Of a stretch of 64,000 nucleotides of DNA, positions 48,297 through 64,000 are shown piece by piece. The notes under the pieces were generated by a model. It had not been told where the DNA came from. It saw only the letters and a program-made list of their open reading frames with translations, and ran no database searches. The DNA comes from Medicago truncatula (lineage: Eukaryota; Streptophyta; Magnoliopsida; Fabales; Fabaceae): positions 1,002,001-1,066,000 of the forward strand of contig NC_053046.1 in NCBI RefSeq assembly GCF_003473485.1, read 5' to 3'. A program made the translations under genes and the position numbers. How positions within the stretch are numbered: the stretch's first letter is position 1; every line of letters begins with the position of its first letter.

Positions 48297-50735
48297 AAGG
48301 AGGACGACAAGAATATTGTACGTGACTTGACCAAGAGCAAGATGCTTCCAAGAAATATTTTGATACATTTGAAGAACAAAAGACCACATTGCATGACAAA
48401 TGTGACACAAGTGTACAATGAACGTCAACAAATATGGAAGGAAAATAGAGGTGACAAGAAGCCGTTGCAATATCTAATCTCGAAGTTGGAGGAGCACAAC
48501 TATACTTATTACTCAAGAACACAAAGTGAAAGTACTACAATCGAAGATATCTTTTGGGCTCATCTAACATCCATTAAGTTGTTTAACAATTTTCCAACGG
48601 TTTTGGTTACGGACTCAACCTACAAAATCAACATGTATAGGATGCCAATGTTTGAGGTAGTTGGGGTCACTTCGACCGATTTGACATATTCGGTTGGGTT
48701 TGGATTTATGACACATGAGAAAGAGGAAAACTTTGTTTGGGTTTTAAAAATGTTGCATAAACTTCTTTCGTCAAAGATGAATATGCCTAAGGTGATTGTT
48801 ACCGATAGGGATATGTCTTTGATGAAAGCGGTTGCAAATGTTTTTCCCGAAAGTTATGCAATGAATAGTTACTTTCATGTGCAAGCAAATGTTAAACAAA
48901 GATGTGTCTTAGATTGTAAATATCCTTTGGGTTTTAAAAAGGATGGGAAAGAGGTGAGCAATCGCGATGTTGTCAAGAAGATAATGTAGGCATGAAAAGC
49001 TATGGTTGAATCACCCACTCAAAAGTTATATGCAAATGCATTAGTGGAGTTCAAAGATTCCTGTAGTGATTTCCCAATTTTCAAAAATTATGCCATGACC
49101 ACCTTGAATGAAGTGAAGGACAAAATTGTGAGGGCATGGATAGACCATGTGTTGCATCTTGGTTGCAGGACCACGAACAGGGTCGAATCGGCTCATACTT
49201 TATTGAAGACATACTTGGATAATAGTGTGGGTGATTTGGGTACTTGTTGGGAGAAAATACATGACAGGTTGTTGCTTCAATTCACTGCTATACAAACATC
49301 CTTTGGTCACAGCGTTAGTGTGTTGGAACATAGATTCAAAGATGTCACTTTATACTCGGGGTTAGGTGGTCATGTGTTTAGATATGCTTTGGACAGCATT
49401 GCTTTGGAAGAGACACGTTGTAGGAAAACATTGTGCATGGACAATGACATTTGTGGTTGTGTTCAAAGGACATCTTACGGGCTACCATGTGCATGCGAAA
49501 TTGCTACTAAGCTCCTTGAAGAGAAGCCAATTTTATTGGATGAGATATACCACCATTGGCTTAGGTTACGTATGGGCGAAGAAAGTAACGAAGTTGCTTT
49601 TTGTGTCGAGGTTGAGTTGAAGGCTATTGTAGAATGTCTAAAGAAACTCCCTTTCCAAATGAAGCTTGAGGTGAAAGAGGGTTTGTGGCAGTTGGCATTT
49701 CCTGAAACCACCTTGTTGTCTCCACCACCACGAAAAGTACCAACCAAGGGAGCAAAGAAAAAAGTCGACATTGCGAGGTCTAAAGGAAAAATTACATCGA
49801 CTAGTCGGATCCCTTCTTCGTGGGAGGTTGTTGATTCCCAAAATCCGGATAGCCAACCATCACCATCACCATCACCAACAACATCATCGTATAAAAGGAA
49901 AAAAGGTGCTCGTCTTGGTAAAACATCACTTTCCCCACTTCTACCACCTACTCGGTATCCAAAGCCTAAGGATATCCCGATTATGAGTCCTATTGATTAT
50001 ATGCCACGCTTCATGCTTCCATTTATTGAAAAAGTGGTGGATGTTATCGGCGATGGACATTGTGGATTCCGGGCTATAGCCGAGTTCATGGGCTTGACCG
50101 AAAAAAATCATCTCATGATCTGTACACATCTTATTCAAGAGTTGATAGATCATAGAGATGATTATGTTGAAGTATTTGCGGGTGAGGATCGTTATAACTA
50201 CATTTTAAACGGCTTACATCCTCCCGCAAATACAAAAACTTGTGCACATCTTGTTGATAAGTGGTTGACTTTTCCGGACATGGGGCACATTGTTGCTAAT
50301 TATTACAAAATGTGTGTGGTCGTGTTGACAAATCTTGAAGTTGGAAACTCAAAATCTTTTTTCCCACTAAGAGGGCCACCACCGCCGGGTAATAAAAAAA
50401 CTCCCATCTTGTGCCTTGGGGAAATTCCGAATCATTTCGTGCTTATTTATTTGAAGAATGGTTGTCCACTACCTCCATCATCTACGGAGTGGCACAATCA
50501 CAAGAAAGAAGATGCGGTGACTTGGGAAGATGAGTATTTGGATCAACATGAGTTGTTCCGAAAGCTCATGGCTATTGAAAGTGGAAACAAACCGCCGAAA
50601 CCACAAAAGGAGTCAAACAAAGCGGCGCCTATTTTGTTGGACACTCCCGAAAAACCAAAGCAACAATTTGAAGTTATTGCGGAAGATGAGGAAGATTCTA
50701 TGTCATTTGATCTTCTCCAATCACTTGGTCTTTAA
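48297..50735 (+). pseudogene. MULE transposase core fused to an OTU cysteine protease domain
   Basis: The first part (to 48989) holds the MULE DDE domain: FPTVLVTDSTYKIN (first Asp), VGVTSTDLTYSVGFGFM, and MPKVIVTDRDMSL (second Asp). Two in-frame stops follow close together (TAG 48987-48989 and TGA 48993-48995, the latter in place of a Trp). The same frame then goes on for 577 codons from 49002: HLGCRTTNRVESAH, a SWIM-like CGCVQRTSYGLPCAC cluster, a Pro/Ser/Lys linker, and an OTU domain with DGHCGFRAI (Cys at codon 354 from 49002) and NHFVLIYL (His at codon 478). OTU enzymes cut ubiquitin chains; in MULEs the role is unknown. The long C-terminal open frame suggests recent decay or selection on this half. 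Confidence 0.88.
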
Positions 50736-51025
50736 TGAGTGATTTTTTGTCGGTGTTAGTCCTTTTTTTTGGTAGAAATTACACCGATGTATATTTTGGG
50801 GTCGAAATTGTAACGCCAATTTTTTGTGGCCAATATATAACTAACATTATGTAATTTATATATATATATATATATATATGATAATATGACTTTTATGTGG
50901 TGAAACTAATGCAATACTTATTTATAGCTTATTAATGTTTATGCATTTGATTTATTCGTTATTACATTCCATTTAATTTTGTTCTAATATATAATTCTTT
51001 TCTTAAAGCTTTTTTCAAGTGAGAC

Positions 51026-51382
51026 ATGTCTGAGGTTGCACAAATTGAAGGGTGCGTTAGATACTCCGCGTTTAAAAAGACGGTTAAAGTTATGATAACG
51101 CCGACAGACTCTCTTGACGATTTGAAGGCACGATTTAACACTTATTTTGAGCATCTTGGTAAAAATTAATATACACGTCACTTGTTTGGTCAAATGCCAT
51201 GCATAGACCTAGGAGAAGATAGAGATGAATACGCATGGAAAACGGCAAGCTATATGCCTTTGCTTATTCGCGACGACGGCGACATCGGATTTATGTTTGG
51301 AATATGGTGGAAAATAATATGTTATATATGTATGTTCGTACCATATGCAGTTGCGTTGAATGTAAGTAGGGATTTAATTTAA
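51026..51382 (+). pseudogene. Second small MULE reading frame, one internal stop
   Basis: Downstream of the transposase, in the same orientation, a frame starts MSEVAQIEGCVRYSAFKKTV and reads ...SLDDLKARFNTYFEHLGKN. It meets TAA near 51167 and continues in the same frame as TRHLFGQMPCIDLGEDRDEY...YMPLLIRDDGDIGFMFGIWW to a final stop at 51382. About 118 codons in all. I do not recognise a domain. It lies inside the element boundaries, so it is likely a MULE accessory gene, comparable in position to mudrB of maize but not visibly related. Confidence 0.55.
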
Positions 51383-51760
51383 TGATATGTAATGAGTTGT
51401 TAAATTATTGACACTTAATTATAGACACTTTGTAATGTTTTGATGAATTTCAAACGTTTGTTTAATTTTAACCAAATGTCGGTTTAATTTAATTATGGAC
51501 AATTGTAAAAGATATTGTATTTATCGTGTTTATGTCCGAGTTTCAATCTTGTATGAATTATTTTGCCTTTGAAAATGCTCTGGTTTAATTACAGGTAAAA
51601 ACTGACCCAAAAAATGGCTTGGAAATATTTAGGATTATGCAGAACTCACTGTCTGCATAATCAGTTTTCCTCGGCAGTTAACTGCCGAGGGGGTAAAAGA
51701 GTAAAATACTCGTGTGGCACAACTTTATGTAAAGTGTAAACATCAATTCTCTTTACAAGG

Positions 51761-52507
51761 AGATTCAAACTCAATACCTTAAGGTTATAATTCTGAGTTC
51801 TTGCACCGAGCTAGAAGAACCTCAAAGTGTATAATTGTCATTTTCGCCCCTTAGGAAGTAACAAAATAAAACAGCACGGGGATCCATAGCATGACTATAC
51901 TTCTAGTGGAAAAAAAATAAACTAATTGTTTATTTTTCTAAATAGGTAGAAAGTTTTCCTTAAAAATCATTATTGGGATGTGCACTCTTCAATTCTTTGA
52001 GTGCTTAAGTTAAACCAAACTAATTCATCGTCGTTTTTTCTAAAGAATATATCTTCCTTCTTACCGACTCCAATAGGATGCTCAACACAATCCAACAATG
52101 AAGAATTTGGTCCAAGATTCCGTCACTTCAACTTCATCCAAAATTGATATGTGTAAAATAGTTGAGGTAATTTTGAAAGTACGAGAAAAGCAAGATCATC
52201 ATGTACATGTTTATTACTAACCTTTCCATTTGTCGCAGTCACTGATTTCCCCATTGAGATTTGAGAGAAACCGCCGATGCCAAACAAACCTAATCAAGCT
52301 GCTGCTACAGGTGTGGTTAACTTGTAGAAATTGGATTGAATTTATTCAAAATTTAAGAGATTTTTTTGCTCCTATTATGGCAGTACGCGGAGTTTATGCC
52401 TGAATTTTTAGAAATTGATTTTTTCTTCATTTTTTGGATTTCTTATTATAATGTAATGAAAAGATTTCTTGCTTCCAATTAGCTTTTAACATCCTTAACA
52501 AAACGAA
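51761..52507. other. Spacer after the MULE, no gene seen
   Basis: No supported gene on either strand; only short unsupported frames. Confidence 0.4.
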
Positions 52508-53145
52508 GGCTTAAATATGCATTTTGTCCTGTAATTTGGGTGTGTTTTGATTTTCGTGTTTGTAAATTTTTTGTTTTAAAAAGATCCCTGCCCAACTTTT
52601 TTACTGACATGGGATGGTTTTGGCCACATGGCAATTGTTGACTGTGCAACTTTTGCCACGTGGCAGTCCACGTCATTTTACTCATTTTTTAAATTAAAAA
52701 AATAAAAAAATCATGAAAAAATTCCAATTTTTTTTTTAAAGATAGAAAAAAAATTGGAAATTAGTTTTTCGAAAAAAAAATGTAATATATAATTTTCAAA
52801 AATTTAATTTTCACTTTTTTTTCAAAAATTTTAATTTTAACAGTTTTTCCGAATTTTTTTTATGATTTTTAAATTTATTTTCATATTTTTTTAATTTAAA
52901 AAAAGAATTTTCAGAATTTTGAATATTTTTTAATTATGTGACATGCCACGTCAACGACACGTGATAAAAGTTGCACAATCAGCAACTGACATGTGGTCAA
53001 AACCATACCAAATCATAACTGAAGTGGGATCAGAGACCTTTTTAAAACAAAAAAGTTTTTGGAGGGATATTTTTAATTTTTGTTTTTTACAAGGACGAAA
53101 ATCAAAACGCGCTCATATCACATCCACGAATTGCATATTTAAACC
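52508..53145. mobile_element. Foldback element (GGCTTAAATATG...CATATTTAAACC)
   Basis: A 638-bp element. The left arm, GGCTTAAATATGCATTTTG, continues to GTTTTGATTTTCGTGTTTG. The right arm is the diverged complement with CGAAAATCAAAACGCG and GCATATTTAAACC. The 9-base flanks CAAAACGAA and TAAAATAAA agree at 7 positions, so the insertion is old. Both arms include GTTGACTGTGCAAC / GTTGCACAATCAGCAAC. Confidence 0.8.
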
Positions 53146-53337
53146 TAAAATAAAATTAAAAAAAGCTTTTAACATAGGTCGAGTATAATTTTAACAGTTT
53201 TTGTTCATATTTTTTTTTTTTTAATTTCGTTTTCCACCTTCATCATACTTGTTAGAGGGCCCTTCATTTGATTGGATTTTCTCCTCCAATGCTATTGAAG
53301 TCCGTAAATTGATCCAAATTTGAAAAATGCTTCAATC

Positions 53338-53476
53338 ACTGTACAATAATATTTTCCCGGAAACAGGACTAATTAATTGTTGTTAAGGTCATCTAACATG
53401 CTCAATGTGGTGCAAATTTCAGGTTTTGATGGGATGAAATCCATGCAACTCATGGCTACCTACTTGAGCAATGTGT
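53338..53476 (+). pseudogene. OPR: OPR exon 4 5'-fragment
   Basis: The intron end plus the start of exon 4 of an OPR gene (GGTTTTGATGGGATGAAATCC, CATGGCTACCTACTTGAGCAA) matches 45380-45520 and 55780-55910. A lost base shifts the frame and homology stops at TTGAGCAA. The HGAH pair is not encoded in frame. Confidence 0.85.
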
Positions 53477-53810
53477 ATAACCATTTAAACATCCATTATT
53501 TTCATATAATCATTCAACATCTTATTTTTTCAATGTCTCCTCCAATCGCATCATCGACATATTATATTATATGATATTTATATAACCAATTTATGACAAA
53601 CTTTTGGGACAATCTTATTTTTTTTTTCTTTTTAAGAGTAATAGTCATTTTAGTCCTTAAATGCATAACAAGTATCTACAACAGTCGTATCAAAATTTTA
53701 AAATAGTCTTTGCACTTCGTTTGTCAAAATAGTTACTAATGTTAAAATGTTTCATTAACATTGTCATATTAGTCTTTTAATATACAGTAAAACTTAGTCT
53801 TGAAAATATA

Positions 53811-54002
53811 AGTTTTACTTTTTTCTTAGCAATTATTACACCAATTTTCGATACAAACTTACTTTTTTTAGTACTTTAACTAATGCCCCAAGGGCAATGG
53901 TTATAAGTTTTACTTTTTTCTTAGCAATTATTACACCAATTTTCGATGCAAACTTACTTTTTTTAGTACTTTAACTAATGCCCCAAAGGCAATGGTTAAC
54001 AT
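53811..54002. repeat. Tandem repeat, two 95-bp units
   Basis: Two near-identical units beginning AGTTTTACTTTTTTCTTAGC with a 95-bp period and three or so differences. Confidence 0.9.
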
Positions 54003-54576
54003 TCTTCAAATAACTATTACCCCTTCTTTTTATTTGTAAAAAATAATAGAGAGAATAAATTTAAAAGAGATAGTAAAAACACAGTGAAATATAAAAGAGT
54101 TATTCAATTGTCCACAAACTATGCCAAAATGATTGTACAACTATCATTTCAATATCTATAAAAAGAGGAGAAAAGTTTTTTTTGACAACCTACAAGTTGT
54201 GTCATTTAATAATAATAATAATAATTTTCTCCTTCCCTTAATCAAATTCACATTTGTTTTAGGTGTATTTTCACACATATCTCAATAGTTATTCTACTTG
54301 TTCAAATATCACACTCTCAATTTCTTTTCTTCAAAAGTGTTAATGAGTGTATGCGAATGGGGTTCAATTCTTTTATTTTATTTATTTCCTTGAAAGAAAA
54401 TTTATTTTTTTAACAAAAAGAAGTGTGAACACAAAAGTCTTCATATTTTAAACCACTTCCTTTTAAAGATAGCTAGGACATTGACCAATAGTAATACTTC
54501 TAAATGAAATGGGAAAAGAACGAACTTGGACGGTTTTAATCGACAGGTACATACCTGATACCTACCTATGCAATGG
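54003..54576. other. Spacer and upstream promoter of OPR copy 2
   Basis: No gene. The end of the stretch (GAACTTGGACGGTTTTAAT at 54518 and on) is homologous to the promoter of OPR copy 1. Confidence 0.4.
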
Positions 54577-54688
54577 CACACGTCACCAAGAAGTAGCACA
54601 AACGTTGGGATTTGACTTTTCACACCTTACTTTATCAATAAGACAAAAAAGTATTTCCACTTCTAGAACATACCATATAGTATAAATA
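54577..54688 (+). promoter_or_regulatory. OPR copy 2 promoter: TGACG element, TTGACT and TATA box
   Basis: CACACGTCACC at 54577-54587, GATTTGACTTTTC near 54609, and TATAAATA at 54681-54688, 62 bp before the ATG. The first motif is identical to that of copy 1 although the surrounding sequence differs. Confidence 0.55.
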
Positions 54689-54749
54689 TCCATACACCAA
54701 ACCAACCCCCTTCATATTGAATCACATATTTTTCATCAAAAGAAAAAAA

Positions 54750-56442
<1,693 letters not shown>

Positions 56443-57344
56443 AGAAAACAATGTTGTATTGCAGCATCCAAGGGTGGACCTCCATATTAATAAGTTGTTT
56501 TTCTTCTTATACATTGGTTTTGCAGTGAATTTGGTCACTTAATTAAGAATTTTGTTAATTATAGACATAGTTATATTTTTTATTCATTCTTCTCATACTA
56601 GCTTCTCTGCTAGGACACACAGTGTGTAGAACCATTATGTACCTGATTTTTGTAATACCATTTGAGCTTTGTGTTAATGAAAAGGATTGTTGTAGTAACC
56701 AAATTTTTTTAATTGCTATGCTATGGTAACTACCGTGATACTAAGAATTGACATTGTTATTGATTTTGAAAATATCTGTAGTGAATTTGATTCCTGATTT
56801 ACTCGGTTGAACCACAAAATCTTCAAATCGAAGCCTAATTCAAGTACTTTCAAGTATTGTTTCAACTTGAGATATAATTCAGGTACTACTGATTGTTTCG
56901 GTTTGATAAGAATCTTATCAATGTCATGGTAACACCGCTAAACGGTGGTTGAAGCTTCGCACCTATGGCATGGTAACAAAAAATAAGAAAAAGAACAATC
57001 ATGGAAGGTTTACGATCCCTTTCTTCGAAGGGGAAAATATGAAAGACCTGTGCTATTATAATTTGTTATGAAAAATTTTGGTTTTGACTGACTGTAGAAG
57101 AGTCGTGCCATGTAGAATTTTTACATTTCTTGTCCAAGTCTAACGATAAGAATTTTTCAATATGAAAACGATATATACCAGTAATGAAAGGAAAGGTCAG
57201 CAAAAAGCATAAATGCTGATACTACTTTCCAGTTTTTATAGTATATAAAAACATATCCTCCAACTTCGTATTCAAGTGTATAAGAAAAGTGTATATTTTC
57301 CTCATTATATATCAGTATCAGTTCATAATTGATTAACTAATCAA
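56443..57344. other. Spacer between OPR copies 2 and 3
   Basis: The first 250 bp are homologous to the 3' flank of copy 1. The promoter of copy 3 is short, with TATATAAA at 57242-57249, and lacks the CACACGTCACC element. No other gene is seen. Confidence 0.4.
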
Positions 57345-59028
<1,684 letters not shown>

Positions 59029-60071
59029 ATAAACATATGTTGTACTTGTAGCATGTAAGGGTGGCCACATTTTTGCAATAAAGTTGGTAATTGAATGTTT
59101 GAATTGATGGTGGATTTTCAGAATCATAATGAATAATCGTGATTCAGATAAAAACTACACTTTTTAATATCAACTAAATCACGGTGTTGTCACAATTTGA
59201 CCTAACTCACCGCACATTTCAACATGCATTTGGCCCTTATATAGCCTTTTACACACTTTCTTACACTACAAGTAAACTTCTAATTGCAATGAATCCTAAT
59301 AAAATCCTCCCCTAAACTGAATACTGCTATAGCAGATCAGTTTACACAAGCAACAACAAATCAATCTAGGAGGATTCACGTAGTGGTAAAAAGAAACATA
59401 GAATATGTTCTTACTGTGAGGAAAAATGATTGTACATTCATTGAAATGTGAAATACAAAGAATGATACTTATTTATAGTAAAGTATCTAAGTAATTAGAG
59501 TTGTCTTGCATTGCAAGTAACCTCTACTAAACAAGCCCTAATTACACTAAAACATTATTGAAACTTAAGCACAAAATATAAACCTTCTAACACTTACATC
59601 ACATGAGTCAAATTGGACTGCTAATTAAGGTCAAAGGCAAGAATGCAACGTAACAGCAAACGTTAGCAAGAGCCAAGAAGCATAAAGGCCCACAACCTCT
59701 TTCATAGCCATATTATTTCAACATCAAAATAAGTGCAGTACTATACTAGGGTTCACACTTCAACCTTACACACATAATACAATGTCCTATCAATTGATTT
59801 AAGTTCATGTATCAAAAAACTAACACTTTACATGTTTATTTTTATTTCTCTCTTGCTTTTTATCTTTAAATTTTTACACATATTTTAAAATATACTCGAC
59901 ACAATCCTGTATTTGATAACAATATTTTTATACTCAATCATTTTTCGTCAAGTTTTAGTATAATATATTTCATTTACTTTGGTTACTTCAAAGTTCAAAC
60001 ATATAAAATTGTTTAAAATATCCACTAACCCTGTGTGTCTATGTCTAATAATATATTAATTTTAATTTTAG
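59029..60071. other. Spacer, no gene seen
   Basis: No supported gene. The stretch around 59300-59600 looks like old retrotransposon sequence but shows no domain. Confidence 0.35.
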
Positions 60072-60208
60072 AGTACTTTTGGCACCATTGACCAGACAAA
60101 AATAGTAATAGTACAACAACGTTCCTAAAAAACATGACATCCTCTATTACTCTCAAAGGTCCTTTAAAGTCGGTCTTCTCATAGCAGAAGCAGCCGGGGT
60201 CTCTGAAA
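60072..60208 (+). pseudogene. OPR: OPR exon 2 fragment (copy 4)
   Basis: An intron end plus about 130 bp of exon 2: LAPLTRQK, then a [29 protein letters not shown] and an abrupt end. It is closest to copy 3 (shared ACCAGACAAA and GAAACT). No other exons are nearby. Confidence 0.85.
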
Positions 60209-60467
60209 CTTGCTAACAACACTCTTCAATTTCTTTATTCCTCTTCATGCTTTGATCAAGACAAAGATTAGTCTTATAAGCCAATTCCATCGCTTTCATA
60301 CCTTAAAACTCAAATCCATCGCTTTCATATAGCCGGCTAAATTGTTTTTAATTACGCAATCACGTTACCAAGATGAAGCACAAACGTGGAGATTTGACTT
60401 TTCACAACTTACTTATCAATAAGACAAAAAAGAATATCCACTTCCGGAACATATCATATAAAGTAAG

Positions 60468-60714
60468 TAGTGATGTTCAAAATGAAACAAACCCAATATA
60501 AAAATTGCAAATCAAACTAATCTAAATCGAAATTGCAAAAAACTGCATTTGATTTGGATGTATTTTGATCACTTTCTTACTTAACTACATGGTTTGGTTT
60601 GGTTTGGATTTTATTTCAAAAGTCAATCGGACCAAACCAAACCGCATGTTTTTTTATCTTATGTTTGGATGATTTTTATTCTCAAAGCCGAACCAAACCA
60701 AACCGCGAACCGCT
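60468..60714. mobile_element. hAT-like MITE in the promoter of OPR copy 5
   Basis: An insertion of about 250 bp, rich in AACCAAACCGC / GGTTTGGTTTGG phrases in both orientations, starts TAGTGATGTTCAAAA. The flanks match the continuous copy 2 promoter: AACATATCATATAA before it and GTATAAATAT after it. It ends 2-3 bp before the TATA box at 60717. The target duplication is not clear. Confidence 0.6.
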
Positions 60715-60858
60715 GGTATAAATATAGATCCACCAAACGAACTCCCTTCAACTTGAACCGCATATTTTTCATCAAAAGAGGGAGAAAAAAAATTGAACTT
60801 CATATTTTGCCTTTTGAACTGTTAGTGATCATTGTAATTTATTTAAATGGGTATCAAA

Positions 60859-61904
<1,046 letters not shown>

Positions 61905-62029
61905 CAATTGCACTTTTGGACCCCTATCTTTCCAAAAGTTGCGGTTATGGACCCTTAACTAATTTAAATACAAAACAGCCCCCTATGTTTTGATTCTTTG
62001 GCAGTTTTAGACCAGATATATGGCTGCTT

Positions 62030-62400
62030 CTTCGATGACCAAGATATAGCACCTGAACCAAACATGAAGACATAGCCTGAAGTAGATCTCCTCCATAGTC
62101 AGAATTTGACCATCCCTAATTAAGTACTCTCTTAGTTGCAACTAATTGTATTTCAGTTGGTCTATATATAGATATATAGCTATCAGAAACATTGAGAATG
62201 TGAGATCAGACATAGTATAAATTAAATACATTAGGCACCCCACCATCTGCTTATACTTTGTTGTGTCCACTGCTCTATCGTTTTCATCTCTAGCTAGCTA
62301 GCTTGCTTTCTGGGACAATATGACTGCATACCATGTTGCAATGTTCCATGCTAAACCTTGTTAAAATCTCTTTGGCATATTTCTTAGTCTCTCTCGTTTA
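62030..62400 (-). mobile_element. Ty1/copia polymerase relic interrupting OPR copy 5
   Basis: Minus-strand frames in order give KKYAKEILTRFSME, VDTTKYKQMVGCLMYL, SDLTFSM, then after a stop and frameshift SDYGGD, SGYVFMFGSGAISWSSKKQP. These are the standard reverse transcriptase-RNase H end of copia polyproteins. LTRs were not found. The surrounding non-OPR insert spans about 61905-62857. Confidence 0.75.
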
Positions 62401-62857
62401 TGAATTTCTTAAACAATTCAAAATTAATGTCTCGTTTAAAAACTCTAAAATTTTATGGTGAATGTTCTTATGTAGTTCTAACTATTCTTACAAAATTAGG
62501 GAACGAAATTTGACCTACGCTTACTCCGAACAAAATTGCAATTTTGCATGTTTTGGTTGAAAACTAAAATTAAATTTAAACTTCTTCAAAATGTTATGAA
62601 ACTTTGCAAATCCTTTTTATGTATTTTTATAGTTGTCGCTGCGAACAATCAACTCAAAATTTGATTTCTAGGTCGAGATGTTTTGTTTTGATTTTTGAGA
62701 TTTTAGCGCTTTAAAAATTCATAAATAATCCGACCCTAATCGAAAAATTCTAATTTTTTGTGTAAAGCCATGTTTTAATGTCCAAATCATGTCGGATAAA
62801 AATCATGAAATTGAATCGCTTTTTTGGACTTCTTGGGCTTCGTGTATATTAAATATT

Positions 62858-63222
62858 AAATGGACAAGAACCAACATCTTCTGCAAGCAAGCTACTTACA
62901 CCACAAATTGGAGGTGATGCTGTTGAAATATCACAATTCACAATTCAAATTGATCTATACAAATCTCTCCATAATTCAAATTGATTTAATATAAGAGACA
63001 ATTGAGCAAAATAACGACAGAAGTTAGAGACGTAGAAATAAAATTGCTCATTAAATTTGGCTTGCAATAAAATAGTTACTGATTTCACCTTTTCTAACTC
63101 AAAATCTTCGTTACTATTTCAACTTTTTTATGATAGTACTCCATTTTAGATACTTGTTGTGCTGCAAATTGTAGGTTTTGATGGGGTTGAGATCCATGCT
63201 TGGGGCTCACGGCTACCTTCAT
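62858..63222 (+). pseudogene. OPR: OPR exon 3 and exon 4 fragments (copy 3-like)
   Basis: 62858-62945 matches exon 3 of copy 3, including its extra linker (TTGGAGGTGATGCTGTTGAA). 63170-63222 matches the first bases of exon 4 (GTTTTGATGGGGTTGAGATCC, then GGGGCTCACGGCTACC with a 3-base insertion splitting the His motif). Nothing beyond survives. Confidence 0.8.
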
Positions 63223-63577
63223 GTAAGCATTCATAATTAATACGTCCCTAGTCTTATTTTTTTTTTATAGACATATTTTAACGTAAACTTTTCTGAATTA
63301 CGCGTATATTATAGTATAGAGTCAAAAATAAGAAGAATTTCAAATTACAATATTAAAATATGTGTTTTTTATTTTAGAGATCATCTTCATTGAGTCAATT
63401 TCAACGATTGACGCGATGCAATATGATAAGATTTATTGATTCAATTTTGAAAAATTAGTTTGTGAATGATGCAATGCATTACAACCACAAAAATTCATGA
63501 CAAAATGTGAATGACGATAAGATGGAGAAATCGTACCACAGCATAATCAACATCACCACACACATACACAATCATGC
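63223..63577. other. Spacer before OPR copy 6
   Basis: No gene, and no homology by eye to the copy 1 promoter until the TATA box. TATAAATA lies at 63578-63585; the CACACGTCACC element is absent here. Confidence 0.45.
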
Positions 63578-63657
63578 TATAAATATAGATGCACCCTATC
63601 AACCCCCTCTCAAAATTTATTCAGTTATCACATTAATTTGATTTAATTGGTATCAAA

Positions 63658-64000
<343 letters not shown>

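Larger units (their letters stand above)
46984..51751. mobile_element. Complete Mutator-like element (MULE-OTU), 4768 bp, 9-bp TSD
   Basis: The element starts GAGAATTGTTGTTCCCAC and ends with the imperfect complement ...ACATCAATTCTC. The terminal inverted repeats run about 90-110 bp, up to a shared palindrome with core GGCAGTTAACTGCC. A perfect 9-bp duplication TTTACAAGG flanks it (46975-46983 and 51752-51760). Inside are a FAR1-like N-terminal part on the minus strand, the MULE transposase core plus OTU protease domain on the plus strand, and a small second frame. Size, ends and duplication are those of an autonomous MULE, but the coding part is rearranged and broken by stops, so it should be inactive itself. 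Confidence 0.9.

Noticed and set aside
49475-49856. Minus-strand frames within the MULE
   Set aside because: Shadows of the long plus-strand transposase-OTU frame.

Overview
The window is nuclear DNA of a flowering plant, most likely a legume close to Medicago (an inference from the genes, AT-rich spacers and repeat types such as an Au-like SINE and foldback elements with GG...CC ends). It holds introns with GT-AG ends, pentatricopeptide repeat (PPR) genes, single-copy housekeeping genes and dense transposon debris. No rRNA, genuine tRNA or CRISPR array was seen.

Region 1 (0.9-32.9 kb) is a stretched version of the Arabidopsis neighbourhood At3g22690-At3g22680-At3g22670. It carries a YS1-type DYW PPR editing factor (901-3417, +), three copies of the RNA-directed DNA methylation gene RDM1 on the minus strand (one pseudogene at 3803-4143, two intact two-exon genes at 7680-9039 and 16525-19055), and a P-class PPR gene (28891-30552, +). 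Between them lie a broken POLD4 copy, LINE relics, an unrecognised two-exon reading frame, a 1.3-kb tandem duplication, and four large foldback elements of about 1.3-1.5 kb. Three of the four have exact 9-bp target duplications and the fourth differs at one base. Two of them end 56 and 71 bp upstream of the PPR gene and of its truncated 5' relic. A lipase pseudogene (30796-32510) runs straight into a duplicated PPR 3' end.

Region 2 (33.9-42.4 kb) is one 16-exon minus-strand gene for the mitochondrial RNA helicase SUV3. All exon phases close to give 570 aa. One intron uses a GC donor inside helicase motif II. Its long introns hold a LINE 3' end, a poly(T) footprint with a 19-bp duplication, a (TA)n tract and TRIM/LTR-like debris.

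Region 3 (44-64 kb) is a tandem array of group I 12-oxophytodienoate reductase (OPR) genes on the plus strand. There are two intact four-exon genes (359 and 363 aa), a pseudogene that has lost both active-site histidines, a copy cut off by a Ty1/copia remnant, several exon fragments, and a last copy cut by the window end that matches the first base for base from its start codon, intron included.

Inserted between the first two OPR genes is a complete 4.77-kb Mutator-like element (46984-51751, 9-bp target duplication). It encodes a FAR1/MULE transposase fused to an OTU-type cysteine protease domain, plus a small second reading frame. The 5' part of its transposase gene is inverted relative to the rest, and its ends carry arrays of short palindromes. 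This is the most unusual object in the window. Functionally the intact genes cover organelle RNA processing (YS1, the P-class PPR, SUV3), chromatin silencing (RDM1) and oxylipin/electrophile metabolism (OPR).
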